From assembly GCF_007829815.1 (NCBI RefSeq), contig NZ_VIWT01000001.1, forward strand, positions 5,423,001 to 5,487,000: a stretch of 64,000 nucleotides of DNA, given 5' to 3'. The notes beneath the pieces were generated by a model. That model was given only the letters and a program-made list of their open reading frames with translations, ran no database searches and was not told where the DNA came from. The translations under genes were made by a program, and so were the position numbers. Below, in pieces: positions 1 through 7,548 of the stretch (the first letter of the stretch is position 1; the number at the start of each line of letters is the position of its first letter). Source of the stretch: Kitasatospora viridis (GTDB lineage: Bacteria > Actinomycetota > Actinomycetes > Streptomycetales > Streptomycetaceae).

Positions 1-771
1 GTGCAGGGCGCTCTTCGTGCCGGCCGGGGTCTTCTCGTCGCGCAGCCGGTACCAGTAGTAGTGGTCGATCACGCCGCCCTGCACCTCGCCGCTGTTGACG
101 GCGGCGGTCAGGTCCTCGTTGCTGTCGTAGGTCTTGGCGTTGGCCTTCACGCCCTGCAGCCACTTCTTGGCGAAGTCGGCGCCCTTGGCCGCGATGACCC
201 GGGTGATGATCGGGGTGAAGTCGGTCTCGCTCGGGGCGATGCCGAGCCGCCCCTTCCAGGACGGGTCGGACAGGTCCAGCACGGAGGTGGGCGCGGCGCT
301 GTCGGCGGCGCTGCCGGTCTGGGCCACCCAGGCCGCGGTGCGGGCCGAGACGCCCACCCAGTCGCCCTTGGCCGAACTGTCCCCGGCCGGCACGGCCTTC
401 AGGGTGTCCGGGTCCACCGGGGCGAGCAGGCCCTTCTCCTCCAGCGTGGTCAGGGCCGGCGGGTTCTCCGAGTAGAAGACGTCCGCCGGGCTGGCCGAGC
501 CCTCCTGGAGCAGCTGGTTGGCCAGCTCCGCCTCGTCGCCCGAGCGCAGGTTCACCTTCACGCCGGTGCGCTTCTGGAAGTCGGCCGCCAGCGCCTTGGT
601 GGTCTGCTCGTGCTGGCCGCTGTACACCGTGATCGACTGGCCGGCCAACGACTGGCCGCTCGCGGACGAGGCGCTCGGGCTCGACCCGCCCGAGCTGCCG
701 CACGCCGTGAGCGCCAGGCAGGAGACGGACAGGACGGCGAGCGCGGCGGTGGTACGCGCGGTTGCGAACAC
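1..771 (-). CDS. Iron(III) ABC transporter substrate-binding lipoprotein (3' end outside window)
   Basis: 257 residues are present; the C-terminus lies beyond the left edge. The GTG start at 771 has a GGAGAG ribosome site. A lipoprotein signal peptide ends in the lipobox LTAC, followed by a Ser/Gly linker. The mature part opens with ITVYSGQHEQ and later has GVIDHYYWYRL; both are typical of the FutA/SfuA/FbpA ferric-binding family, where clustered Tyr residues bind Fe3+. The predicted role is extracytoplasmic capture of ferric iron for an ABC importer whose other genes would lie to the left. A DtxR/DmdR-like iron box about 115 bp upstream supports iron regulation. The family is fairly sure, but the exact ligand (free Fe3+ or a chelate) is not shown. 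Confidence 0.85.
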   Translation of the reverse strand, partial: MFATARTTAALAVLSVSCLALTACGSSGGSSPSASSASGQSLAGQSITVYSGQHEQTTKALAADFQKRTGVKVNLRSGDEAELANQLLQEGSASPADVFYSENPPALTTLEEKGLLAPVDPDTLKAVPAGDSSAKGDWVGVSARTAAWVAQTGSAADSAAPTSVLDLSDPSWKGRLGIAPSETDFTPIITRVIAAKGADFAKKWLQGVKANAKTYDSNEDLTAAVNSGEVQGGVIDHYYWYRLRDEKTPAGTKSALH

Positions 772-886
772 GGTGGGTTCTCTCCGAATCGTGCGGCACT
801 TGTCTGAGGGTGAGCGGTGGTGCCGGCGATTCCCCGGTCGCGCCGGCGGCCCGCGGGTGTGCGGGCCTGCCGCCCAGGACTCTAGG

Positions 887-905
887 ACAGGCAAGGCTTG
901 CCTAA
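887..905. promoter_or_regulatory. Iron box, probable DmdR/IdeR (DtxR-family) operator
   Basis: This 19-bp partial palindrome reads TTAGGCAAGCCTTGCCTGT on the minus strand. It resembles the actinobacterial iron-box consensus TTAGGTTAGGCTAACCTAA. It lies upstream of the ferric-iron binding-protein gene that begins at 771. The inference is that Fe2+-loaded DmdR1 represses that gene. Confidence 0.7.
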
Positions 906-1014
906 CAACAGGGGGGAGGGCTTGTTGAACCTCCTTTGGGTATTCACCCGTTCCTGTGGAGTTCTGGTGATGAACCCGTGCTGCGGTGTCGCCGCCGCGA
1001 TGACCCGCACAACG

Positions 1015-1049
1015 CAAAATGCAGACCAGGATGACTCCTGATCTGCATT
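1015..1049 (-). terminator. Rho-independent terminator of tRNA-Leu
   Basis: On the minus strand AATGCAGATCAGGA and TCCTGGTCTGCATT pair around a GTCA loop, followed by TTTTGCG. This is a long stem with one wobble pair, about 30 bp downstream of the tRNA 3' end. Confidence 0.85.
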
Positions 1050-1079
1050 CGCTCGCCAACCGCGTTGGCCACTGCTCTG

Positions 1080-1164
1080 TGTCCGAGGGGGGACTTGAAC
1101 CCCCACGCCCGATAAAGGGCACTAGCACCTCAAGCTAGCGCGTCTGCCATTCCGCCACCCGGAC
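1080..1164 (-). tRNA. tRNA-Leu (anticodon GAG)
   Basis: The minus-strand sequence folds as a class II (long variable arm) tRNA. The acceptor stem is GTCCGGG paired with CTCGGAC, the D-arm starts TGGCGGAATGGC, and the anticodon stem is CTAGC/GCTAG with loop TTGAGGT (anticodon GAG, reading CUC/CUU). A variable arm and a GGTTCAAGTCC T-loop follow. The discriminator is A and CCA is not encoded. It is a single isolated tRNA gene with its own terminator. I see no integrated element at its 3' end. Confidence 0.95.
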
Positions 1165-1469
1165 CGGGTGTGTTGCCTCGGGATCGTGTCCGTCCCCGTG
1201 GCGACAGAGAGAACAGTAGCAGGATTTGGGAGTGGTTCTTACCTGCGGGTTCCTCGCACGGTGAACGGGAGTGCGCTGGTTGTGGGGGGTGGGGCGGGCA
1301 CAAGAGGGGGCGGAGTGGGCATGGTCGGTCGGAAACGGTCCGGCGGGGGCAAGTTCCTCGACCTGGGCCGGGGAGCGGGGGGTGCTCTCCTAGCCTCGGG
1401 TGAGTGGGGGAGCCCTGAACGGAACGCCCCGTTCCCGGCGCCCCGCGCTCCTCAGAAGGGTGGCAGGAC
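1165..1469. other. Intergenic region without a gene
   Basis: These 305 bp contain the tRNA-Leu promoter on the minus strand and the leader of the HATPase gene on the plus strand. Frames open here lack codon bias and a ribosome site. No clear hairpin or operator was recognised. Confidence 0.5.
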
Positions 1470-1949
1470 GTGAAGCGGACCAGCGTGACCGAGCCACTGG
1501 TCGCGGAACCGGTGGAGAAGGCCGACGGCCGCCCGGAGGGCGTCTGGCGGATCGTGGCCGACGCCCAGGAGGCCTCGGTGCCCCGGGTGCGGCACGCGGT
1601 GCGCGACCTGCTGCGGGCTCAGGGCCTGGCCGGCGGGCGGTACCTGGACCTGACCGACGGGCTGCTGCTGATCGTCTCGGAGCTGGTCACCAACGTGGTG
1701 GCGCACGCGGCGCTGCTCACCCCGGAGGTGACCTGCGAGGTGGCGATCGGCGCGGGCCAGGTGCGGGTGGCGGTCGAGGACGGGCACCCGTACCGGCCCA
1801 AGGCGGTGCAGAGCGACGAGGAGCAGACCGGCGGCCGCGGACTGATGCTGGTCAAGAGCATCAGCCTGGCCGCCGGCGGCTCCTGCGACGTGGAGCAGAC
1901 CGGGGACGGCGGCAAGGTGATCTGGGCCTCGCTGCCGCTCCCCGGGTGA
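1470..1949 (+). CDS. HATPase_c_2 ATP-binding protein (anti-sigma/RsbW-like)
   Basis: 159 residues with a GTG start. The N-box region ELVTNVVAHA (about residues 70-80), the G1-like VEDGHP and the G2-like GGRGLMLVKSI show a GHKL ATPase fold of the RsbW/SpoIIAB type, without a sensor or phosphoacceptor domain. Proteins of this class bind sigma factors or anti-sigma antagonists, or act as orphan serine kinases. Streptomycetes encode dozens. No sigma factor, STAS partner or phosphatase is adjacent, so the partner is unknown. It runs convergently towards idi. Confidence 0.8.
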   Translation: MKRTSVTEPLVAEPVEKADGRPEGVWRIVADAQEASVPRVRHAVRDLLRAQGLAGGRYLDLTDGLLLIVSELVTNVVAHAALLTPEVTCEVAIGAGQVRVAVEDGHPYRPKAVQSDEEQTGGRGLMLVKSISLAAGGSCDVEQTGDGGKVIWASLPLPG

Positions 1950-1962
1950 GCCGGTGAACTAC

Positions 1963-1975
1963 TGACGGACCGTCA
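1963..1975. repeat. TGACGGACCGTCA palindromic motif at converging gene ends
   Basis: This 13-bp inverted repeat of form TGACG-N3-CGTCA lies between the converging ends of the HATPase gene and idi, and includes the idi stop codon (1973-1975). The same or a near-identical motif recurs at 38551-38563, 38574-38586, 50289-50301 and 56473-56485, and once inside a coding region at 33508-33520. Confidence 0.6.
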
Positions 1976-2563
1976 CCAGTCCCGGCCGGCGATCTCCCGG
2001 ATGCCCGGCAGCGCGGCCTGGAAGACGGTGTCGAACCAGACCGAGAACGGCTTCTCCTGCTGGAGCTCCTTCAGCTCCTGGGCGGTGACGAACCGGGTGG
2101 AGTCGACCTCCTCCGGGTCCGGCCGCAGCTCGTCGGTGACCAGGCCGACGAAGAGGTGGTTCCACTCCCGCTCGATCAGCCCGGAGGCCTCGTCCGGCAG
2201 GTCGTAGCGGACGGTGCCGGCCGCGCAGAGCAGCGCGGGGGCGGCACCGAGCTCCTCGGCGGTGCGCCGGGCGGCGGCGACGAACGGCGGCTCGTCGGGG
2301 TACGGGTGGCCGCAGCAGGTGTTGGACCAGACCCCGGGCGAGTGGTACTTGCCCAGCGCCCGGCGCTGCAGCAGCAGCCGGCCCTGCTTGTCGAAGAGGA
2401 AGACCGAGAAGGCCCGGTGCAGGTGCCCGGGCTGCTGGTGGGCCCAGAGCTTCTCCGCGGTGCCGATGGTGACGCCCTGGTCGTCCACCAGCTCCAACAG
2501 GATCTCGGGGGAGGCCGCGACGACGGGGTCGTCGGCCAGGCTGGTCGATCGGCTATCGGGCAT
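1973..2563 (-). CDS. idi: Isopentenyl-diphosphate delta-isomerase, type I
   Basis: 196 residues. It interconverts isopentenyl and dimethylallyl diphosphate. Visible motifs are HLHRAFSVFLFD (metal-binding His), NTCCGHP with the catalytic Cys at 84, a Nudix-like region ARRTAEELG, and EREWNHLF carrying the catalytic Glu (131 or 133). The ATG at 2563 is preceded by AAAGAGG. An in-frame upstream extension has no family similarity, so it is excluded. Its position close to the hopanoid operon suits a role in balancing C5 units for squalene. It is transcribed divergently from the next operon. Confidence 0.95.
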   Translation of the reverse strand: MPDSRSTSLADDPVVAASPEILLELVDDQGVTIGTAEKLWAHQQPGHLHRAFSVFLFDKQGRLLLQRRALGKYHSPGVWSNTCCGHPYPDEPPFVAAARRTAEELGAAPALLCAAGTVRYDLPDEASGLIEREWNHLFVGLVTDELRPDPEEVDSTRFVTAQELKELQQEKPFSVWFDTVFQAALPGIREIAGRDW

Positions 2564-2920
2564 TGGACCTCTTTCGGCGCGTGGACCGGTCACGGGGGCC
2601 CAGTCTGCCGCATGCCCGGCGCGCGGGGACGGATTCGCCGCCGCTGCCAGGTACAGGCGCCTTCGCACGGCGTGCGCGAACGGCCTCGCGCCCCCTCGGG
2701 CGCACACGCTCCCCAGGTGTCGGGAGATTCGTCCACGGACCGTTCACCGCCCGCTCACCCGCGGCCCGCCCGGGCGGGCGGCGTTCGGGCAGGTCATCCG
2801 AGTCGCCTACCATCGCTTACGGCACAGCCTGCGGACCCGGGGGTGCGAGACCGGCCGTCACGCGGGCACCCGCAGCAGCAGTGCCGACCGCCCGGCCCGA
2901 CGAACCACAGGAGACCCCGC
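2564..2920. other. Divergent promoter region between idi and the nucleotidyltransferase operon
   Basis: A 357-bp gap between divergent genes. It contains a perfect 16-bp GC palindrome (gcccgcccgggcgggc, 2764-2779), and further along a possible -10 box TACCAT near 2810 facing right. No coding frame here shows family similarity. Confidence 0.45.
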
Positions 2921-3676
2921 ATGATCGGCCTCGTCCTGGCAGCCGGCGCCGGCCGCCGGCTGCGCCCGTACACCGACACCCTGCCCAAGGCACTGGTCCC
3001 GGTGGACGGCGAGAAGACCGTGCTGGACCTCACCCTCGGCAACTTCGCCGAGGTCGGACTGCGCGAGGCCGCCATCGTGGTCGGCTACCGCAAGGAGGCC
3101 GTCGAGCAGCGCAAGGCCGAACTGGAGAGCCGCTACGGGGTGCGGCTGACCCTGGTGGAGAACGACCGCGCCGAGGAGTGGAACAACGCCTACTCGCTCT
3201 GGTGCGCCCGCGAGCTCTTCGGCGAGGGCCTGCTGCTGGCCAACGGCGACACCGTGCACCCGGCCTCGGTGCAGCGCACCATGCTCGACGCCAACGACCG
3301 GCTGATCACCGAGGGCCGCGCCCCCGGCCTGCTGCTCGCGCTGGACACCGTCAAGAAGCTGGCCGACGAGGAGATGAAGGTCGTCGTCGATCCGGCAAAG
3401 GGCGTGCAAAGGATCACCAAGCTGATGGACCCGGCCGAGGCGACCGGCGAGTACATCGGCCTCACCGTGATCAACCCGTCCGCCGGCGCCGACCTGACCG
3501 ACGCGCTGCGCACCACCTTCGAGCGCGACCCGCAGCTCTACTACGAGGACGGCTACCAGGAGATGGCCGACCGCGGCCTGCGGATCGACGTGCAGCCGAT
3601 CGGCGAGGTCGCCTGGGTCGAGGTCGACAACCACGAGGACCTGGCGAAGGCCCGGGAGATCGCATGCCGGTACTGA
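2921..3676 (+). CDS. Sugar/alcohol-phosphate nucleotidyltransferase (phosphocholine cytidylyltransferase-like)
   Basis: 251 residues. The N-terminal signature VLAAGAGRRLRPYTDTLPKAL (GxGxR...PK) defines the NTP_transferase/LicC-like family, which activates a phosphorylated alcohol or sugar with CTP or another NTP. Other marks are NDRAEEWNNAYSLW, LLANGDTV (metal-binding Asp) and a C-terminal WVEVDNHEDL, common in this family. The ATG at 2921 follows ACAGGAGA. The gene overlaps the next by 13 bp. With a glycerol-1-phosphate dehydrogenase and a CDP-alcohol phosphotransferase immediately downstream, the likely product is a CDP-activated polyol phosphate. The substrate is inferred from context, not from the protein itself. 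Confidence 0.75.
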   Translation: MIGLVLAAGAGRRLRPYTDTLPKALVPVDGEKTVLDLTLGNFAEVGLREAAIVVGYRKEAVEQRKAELESRYGVRLTLVENDRAEEWNNAYSLWCARELFGEGLLLANGDTVHPASVQRTMLDANDRLITEGRAPGLLLALDTVKKLADEEMKVVVDPAKGVQRITKLMDPAEATGEYIGLTVINPSAGADLTDALRTTFERDPQLYYEDGYQEMADRGLRIDVQPIGEVAWVEVDNHEDLAKAREIACRY

Positions 3677-4725
3677 CCAGGCTGATCCCCTCCCCGCTGT
3701 TCGTCGAGATCCGCCCCGGCGCGCTGGACGCGCTGGCCGGCGTGCTGGCCGACCAACGGCTCTCCACCGCCGGCCGGATCGCGGTGGCGATCAGCAACGG
3801 CAGCGGCGCCAAGCTGCGCCAGCGGCTGGAGCCGCAGCTGCCGAAGGCCGACTGGTACCGGGTCGAGGACGGCACCCTGGACGCCGCGGTGCGCCTGGCC
3901 GAGCAGATGCGCGGCGGCCACTACGACGTGCTGGTCGGCATGGGCGGCGGCAAGATCATCGACGCGGCCAAGTACGCGGCGGCCCGGGTCGGCCTGCCGC
4001 TGGTCGCGGTCGCCACCAACCTGGCGCACGACGGGCTCTGCTCGCCGGTCTCCTCGCTGGACAACGACGCCGGGCGCGGCTCCTACGGGGTGCCCTCGCC
4101 GATCGGCATCCTGGTCGACCTCGACGTGGTCCGGCAGGCGCCGCTGCGCTTCGTGGCCTCCGGGATCGGCGACATCGTCTCCAACATCTCCGCCTGCGCC
4201 GACTGGGAGCTGTCGCACCGGGAGACCGGAGAGGCGGTGGACGGACTGGCCGTCGCGATGGCCCGCTCGGCGGGCGAGAACATCCTGCGGCACCCCGGTG
4301 CGCTCCCGGACCAGGACCTGCTGACAGCGCTCGCGGAAGCACTGGTACTGTCCGGCATCGCGATGAACATCACGGGCAGCACCCGGCCCTCGTCGGGCGC
4401 CTGCCACGAGATCTCGCACGCCCTGGACGTGCTGTACCCCAAGCGTTCCGCCCAGCACGGCGAGCAGGTCGGCCTCGGGGCCGCCTTCGCGAGCCACCTG
4501 CGGGGCGAGCGCGAACTGACCCGACTGATCGTCGACTGCCTGCGGACCCACGGGCTGCCGGTGACCGCCGATCAGCTCGGTTTCAGCGAGGCGGAGTTCA
4601 CCGACGCGGTGCACTACGCTCCGAATACCCGCCCGGGACGCTTCACCATCCTTGAGCACCTCGACCTCTCCCCAACAGCCATCAGGGACGCGTACGCCGA
4701 CTATGTCCAAGCCGTCAACCGCTGA
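3664..4725 (+). CDS. sn-Glycerol-1-phosphate dehydrogenase-like protein (EgsA/AraM family)
   Basis: 353 residues. The GGGKIIDAAKYAA segment (about 94-106) is the NAD(P)-binding loop of Fe/Zn alcohol dehydrogenases of the GldA/EgsA superfamily. TNLAHDGLCSP, GIGDIVSN, DWELSHRETGE, STRPSSGACHEISHALD and HGEQVG fit the glycerol-1-phosphate dehydrogenase branch better than glycerol dehydrogenase. Probable metal ligands are Asp170, His248 and His265. The expected reaction is reduction of dihydroxyacetone phosphate to sn-glycerol-1-phosphate, the archaeal-type stereoisomer, also made by Bacillus AraM. It overlaps both neighbours, so the three are translationally coupled. It could act on a related phosphorylated ketone instead. 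Confidence 0.75.
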   Translation: MPVLTRLIPSPLFVEIRPGALDALAGVLADQRLSTAGRIAVAISNGSGAKLRQRLEPQLPKADWYRVEDGTLDAAVRLAEQMRGGHYDVLVGMGGGKIIDAAKYAAARVGLPLVAVATNLAHDGLCSPVSSLDNDAGRGSYGVPSPIGILVDLDVVRQAPLRFVASGIGDIVSNISACADWELSHRETGEAVDGLAVAMARSAGENILRHPGALPDQDLLTALAEALVLSGIAMNITGSTRPSSGACHEISHALDVLYPKRSAQHGEQVGLGAAFASHLRGERELTRLIVDCLRTHGLPVTADQLGFSEAEFTDAVHYAPNTRPGRFTILEHLDLSPTAIRDAYADYVQAVNR

Positions 4726-5548
4726 ATCGCCCTCAGCTTCCCGCCCCCCGGTCGACCTCACGGTCCGTCCCTCGATCGAGGAGCTGCGCGCGGTCATCCA
4801 CCCCGCGGGCATGCTGCAGCGCCGCAGTGCCGAGCACTGGGCCGGCCGGCTGTACATGCGCAGGATCTCGCTGCGGATCACCCGGCTGCTCTCCACGGTC
4901 ACCGCGATCACCCCGAACGGCCTGACCTACCTGATGATGCTCACCGGCATCCTGGCCGGTGCCGCGCTGGTGATCCCGGGCATCGCGGGCGCGATCGCCG
5001 GGGCCCTGCTGATCCAGGTCTACCTGCTGCTCGACTGCGTGGACGGCGAGGTGGCCCGCTGGCGCCGGCAGACCTCGCTCACCGGCGTCTACCTGGACCG
5101 GGTCGGCCACTACATGTCCGAGGCCGCGCTGCTCACCGGCCTCGGCCTGCGCGCCACCGACCTGCTCCACCGCAACGGCCCGGCCAGCCACTGGGAGTGG
5201 GCCTTCCTCGGCACCCTGGCCGCGCTCGGCGCGATCCTGATCAAGTCGGAGACCGACCTGGTCGACGTCGCCCGGGCCCGCTCCGGCATGACCGCGGTGG
5301 AGGACAGCGCCTCGGTGCCCCGCTCCTCCGGCGTGGCCAGGGCCCGCAAGGCGGCCGCCTTCCTCAAGTTCCACCGGCTGGTCGGCGCCGTCGAGGCCTC
5401 GCTCTTCATCCTGGCGGCCGGGATCGCCGACCAGGTGCACGGCGGCCTCTTCTTCACCCGCCTCGCGGTCGTGGTGCTGGCGGCCATCGCCATGCTGCAG
5501 ACCGTGCTGCACCTGCTCAGCATCGTCCTGTCCAGCAGGCTGCGATGA
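4703..5548 (+). CDS. CDP-alcohol phosphatidyltransferase family integral membrane protein
   Basis: 281 residues from ATG 4703, which overlaps the preceding stop. Several hydrophobic segments lie at about 75-110 and in the C-terminal half. The family motif is D111-x2-D114-G-x2-A118-R119-x8-G128-x3-D132-x3, but the last position, normally the catalytic Asp, is His136. Family enzymes transfer a phosphoalcohol from a CDP-linked donor to a lipid or alcohol acceptor in the membrane. Placed after a nucleotidyltransferase and a G1P-dehydrogenase-like gene, it probably uses the product of those two. The Asp-to-His change could alter chemistry or acceptor, or could be usual in this subfamily. Confidence 0.75.
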   Translation: MSKPSTAESPSASRPPVDLTVRPSIEELRAVIHPAGMLQRRSAEHWAGRLYMRRISLRITRLLSTVTAITPNGLTYLMMLTGILAGAALVIPGIAGAIAGALLIQVYLLLDCVDGEVARWRRQTSLTGVYLDRVGHYMSEAALLTGLGLRATDLLHRNGPASHWEWAFLGTLAALGAILIKSETDLVDVARARSGMTAVEDSASVPRSSGVARARKAAAFLKFHRLVGAVEASLFILAAGIADQVHGGLFFTRLAVVVLAAIAMLQTVLHLLSIVLSSRLR

Positions 5549-6468
5549 GCGCGGCGGCGGCCGAGCGGACCGACCGGGTCGGCCAGGCCGAGCGCTTCCG
5601 GCTCGGCGCCGTGATCATCACCATGGGCAACCGCCCGGCCGAACTGGCCGCGCTGATCGACTCGGTGCGCGCCCAGGAGGGCCCGGCGGTCGAGCTCGCC
5701 GTGGTTGCCAACGGCGCCCCGCTGCCCCCGCTGCCCGAGGGCGTGCGGACCGTCGAGCTGCCGGAGAACCTGGGCATCCCGGGCGGCCGCAACGTCGGCA
5801 TCGAGCTGTTCGGCCCGAACGGTCGCGACGTCGACGCGGTGCTCTTCCTGGACGACGACGGCTGCCTGCCGCGCACCGACTCGGCCCGGCTGCTGCGCGA
5901 GGCCTTCACGGCCGACCCGGGCCTGGGCATCGTCAGCTTCCGGATCGCCGACCCGGACACCGGCGAGACCCAGCGCCGCCACGTGCCCCGGCTGCGGGCC
6001 AGCGACCCGCTGCGCTCCTCGCCCGTGACCACCTTCCTGGGCGGGGCCAGCGCGGTCCGCTGCGCGGTGTTCGAGAACGCCGGCCAGCTGCCCGCGGAGT
6101 TCTTCTACGCCCACGAGGAGACCGACCTGGCCTGGCGGGCGCTCGACGCCGGCTGGTCGATCGACTACCGCGCGGACGTGGTGCTGCACCACCCCACCAC
6201 CTCGCCGGCCCGGCACGCCACCTACTTCCACAACGTGGCGCGCAACCGGGTCTGGCTGGCCCGGCGGAACCTTCCGGCCCCGCTGGTGCCTCTCTACCTG
6301 TGCACCTGGATGCTGCTCACCCTGGCCCGCCGACCCTCGGGGGAGGCTTGGAAGGCATGGCGGACCGGGTTCCGGGAGGGCTGGCGCACACCCGCGGGTG
6401 CGCGACGGCCCATGCGATGGCGTACTGTATGGCGATTGACCAGGTTGGGCAGACCGCCGGTCATCTGA
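5545..6468 (+). CDS. Glycosyltransferase family 2
   Basis: 307 residues, ATGA overlap with the previous gene. A GT-A fold is indicated by VIITMGNRP (nucleotide-binding start), ENLGIPGGRNVGIE, the metal-binding FLDDDG, LGGASAVRC and the acceptor-site HEETDLAWRALDAG (the ED motif of rhamnosyl- and mycobacterial-type GT2 enzymes). The last 80 residues are basic with one hydrophobic stretch (PLVPLYLCTWMLLTLA) that may anchor it to the membrane. In this operon it probably glycosylates the product of the CDP-alcohol phosphotransferase, before or during polymer assembly. The sugar donor cannot be told from sequence. Confidence 0.8.
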   Translation: MSAAAAERTDRVGQAERFRLGAVIITMGNRPAELAALIDSVRAQEGPAVELAVVANGAPLPPLPEGVRTVELPENLGIPGGRNVGIELFGPNGRDVDAVLFLDDDGCLPRTDSARLLREAFTADPGLGIVSFRIADPDTGETQRRHVPRLRASDPLRSSPVTTFLGGASAVRCAVFENAGQLPAEFFYAHEETDLAWRALDAGWSIDYRADVVLHHPTTSPARHATYFHNVARNRVWLARRNLPAPLVPLYLCTWMLLTLARRPSGEAWKAWRTGFREGWRTPAGARRPMRWRTVWRLTRLGRPPVI

Positions 6469-6609
6469 TCACCCGTGCGGTGGACCCACCACACCGCCGC
6501 TCGGACACCCCCCGTGATCCGCTGGGACCCCGGTTCCCCATGCCCCGTTCAGGGGCCCCGGCGACTGCCCCCGGCCAGCAGCCGGACTTCCGATTCGTGA
6601 AGGACGAAT

Positions 6610-7548
6610 GTGTCGACAGTGAGTGAACCGATCAACCTCTCCCGCCCCGGGGGTGTTGATACCGGGCTGACCCAGAAGCAGCTCGCCGAGAAGTACGGCC
6701 TCGCGGTCAGTGGGGCCCGGCCCGGGTTGTTCGCCTACACGAAGCAGCTGTGGGGCCGGCGGCACTTCATCGTCGCCTTCGCCACGGCCCGCCTGGTCGC
6801 GCAGTACACCACCGCCAAGATGGGCCAGGTCTGGCAGGTCGTCACCCCGCTGCTCAACTGCGCGGTGTTCTACCTGGTGTTCGGCGTGATCCTGAAGAAC
6901 CGGAACATCCCGGACTACATCCCGTGGCTGTGCACCGGTGTCTTCATCTTCCAGTTCACCCAGAGCGCGGTGCAGTCCGGCACCGGGGCGATCTCCTACA
7001 ACCTCGGTCTGATCCGGGCGCTGCACTTCCCGCGCGCCTGCATGCCGATCGCCTTCACCGTGATCCAGCTGCAGCAGCTGCTGATCTCGATGGTCGTGCT
7101 GGTTGCGATCGTGCTCGGCTTCGGCATGCCGGTCGGTGCCGCCTGGCTGCTGGTGGTCCCGGCGCTGATCTTCCAGATGCTGTTCAACACCGGTCTCGCG
7201 CTGATCATGGCCCGGATCGGGGCGAAGACCAGCGACGTCTCCCAGCTGATGCCGTTCCTGCTGCGCACCTGGATGTACATCTCCGGCGTCATGTACAGCA
7301 TCAGCGGCAACGTCTCGGGGTGGCCGTCGTACTGCCGGTTCCTGATGCAGATCAACCCGGCCTCCGTGTACATGGAGCTGATCCGGCACTCGCTGATGCC
7401 GTCGATCTACAACCGCACCCTGCACCCGGTCCACTACCAGGTCCTGCCCCCGCACGTCTGGGCTGCCGCTGTCGCCTGGGGTGTCGTGATGTTCGTGCTG
7501 GGTTACGTCTTCTTCTGGAAGGCTGAGGAGGAGTACGGCCGTGGCTGA
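6610..7548 (+). CDS. ABC-2 type transporter permease (TagG/Wzm-like)
   Basis: 312 residues, GTG start. About six membrane segments are visible, for example VVTPLLNCAVFYLVFGVIL, LLISMVVLVAIVLGFGM, WLLVVPALIFQMLFNTGLALIM and VWAAAVAWGVVMFVLGYVFFW. The arrangement matches permeases that export teichoic acids, O-antigen or galactan. It overlaps the ATPase gene by 8 bp. The 141-bp gap from the glycosyltransferase holds no convincing terminator, so co-transcription with the upstream genes is likely. Predicted role: moving the glycolipid or polymer made by the upstream enzymes across the cytoplasmic membrane. Confidence 0.85.
   Translation: MSTVSEPINLSRPGGVDTGLTQKQLAEKYGLAVSGARPGLFAYTKQLWGRRHFIVAFATARLVAQYTTAKMGQVWQVVTPLLNCAVFYLVFGVILKNRNIPDYIPWLCTGVFIFQFTQSAVQSGTGAISYNLGLIRALHFPRACMPIAFTVIQLQQLLISMVVLVAIVLGFGMPVGAAWLLVVPALIFQMLFNTGLALIMARIGAKTSDVSQLMPFLLRTWMYISGVMYSISGNVSGWPSYCRFLMQINPASVYMELIRHSLMPSIYNRTLHPVHYQVLPPHVWAAAVAWGVVMFVLGYVFFWKAEEEYGRG

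Noticed and set aside
1..807. Plus-strand frame at the left edge
   Set aside because: It is antisense to the iron-binding lipoprotein, which has a lipobox, family motifs and an iron box.
1080..1164. tRNA-Leu as an attachment site of an integrative element
   Set aside because: No integrase, no repeat of the tRNA 3' end elsewhere that I could find, and ordinary housekeeping genes on both sides.
2764..2779. Perfect 16-bp GC palindrome as terminator or operator
   Set aside because: No gene ends into it and no U tract follows. GC-only palindromes of this size are common in such DNA; noted only as part of the intergenic region.
2156..2920. N-terminal extension of the nucleotidyltransferase back to 2156
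   Set aside because: The extension overlaps idi on the other strand. The family starts at MIGLVLAAG, where a good ribosome site is present.
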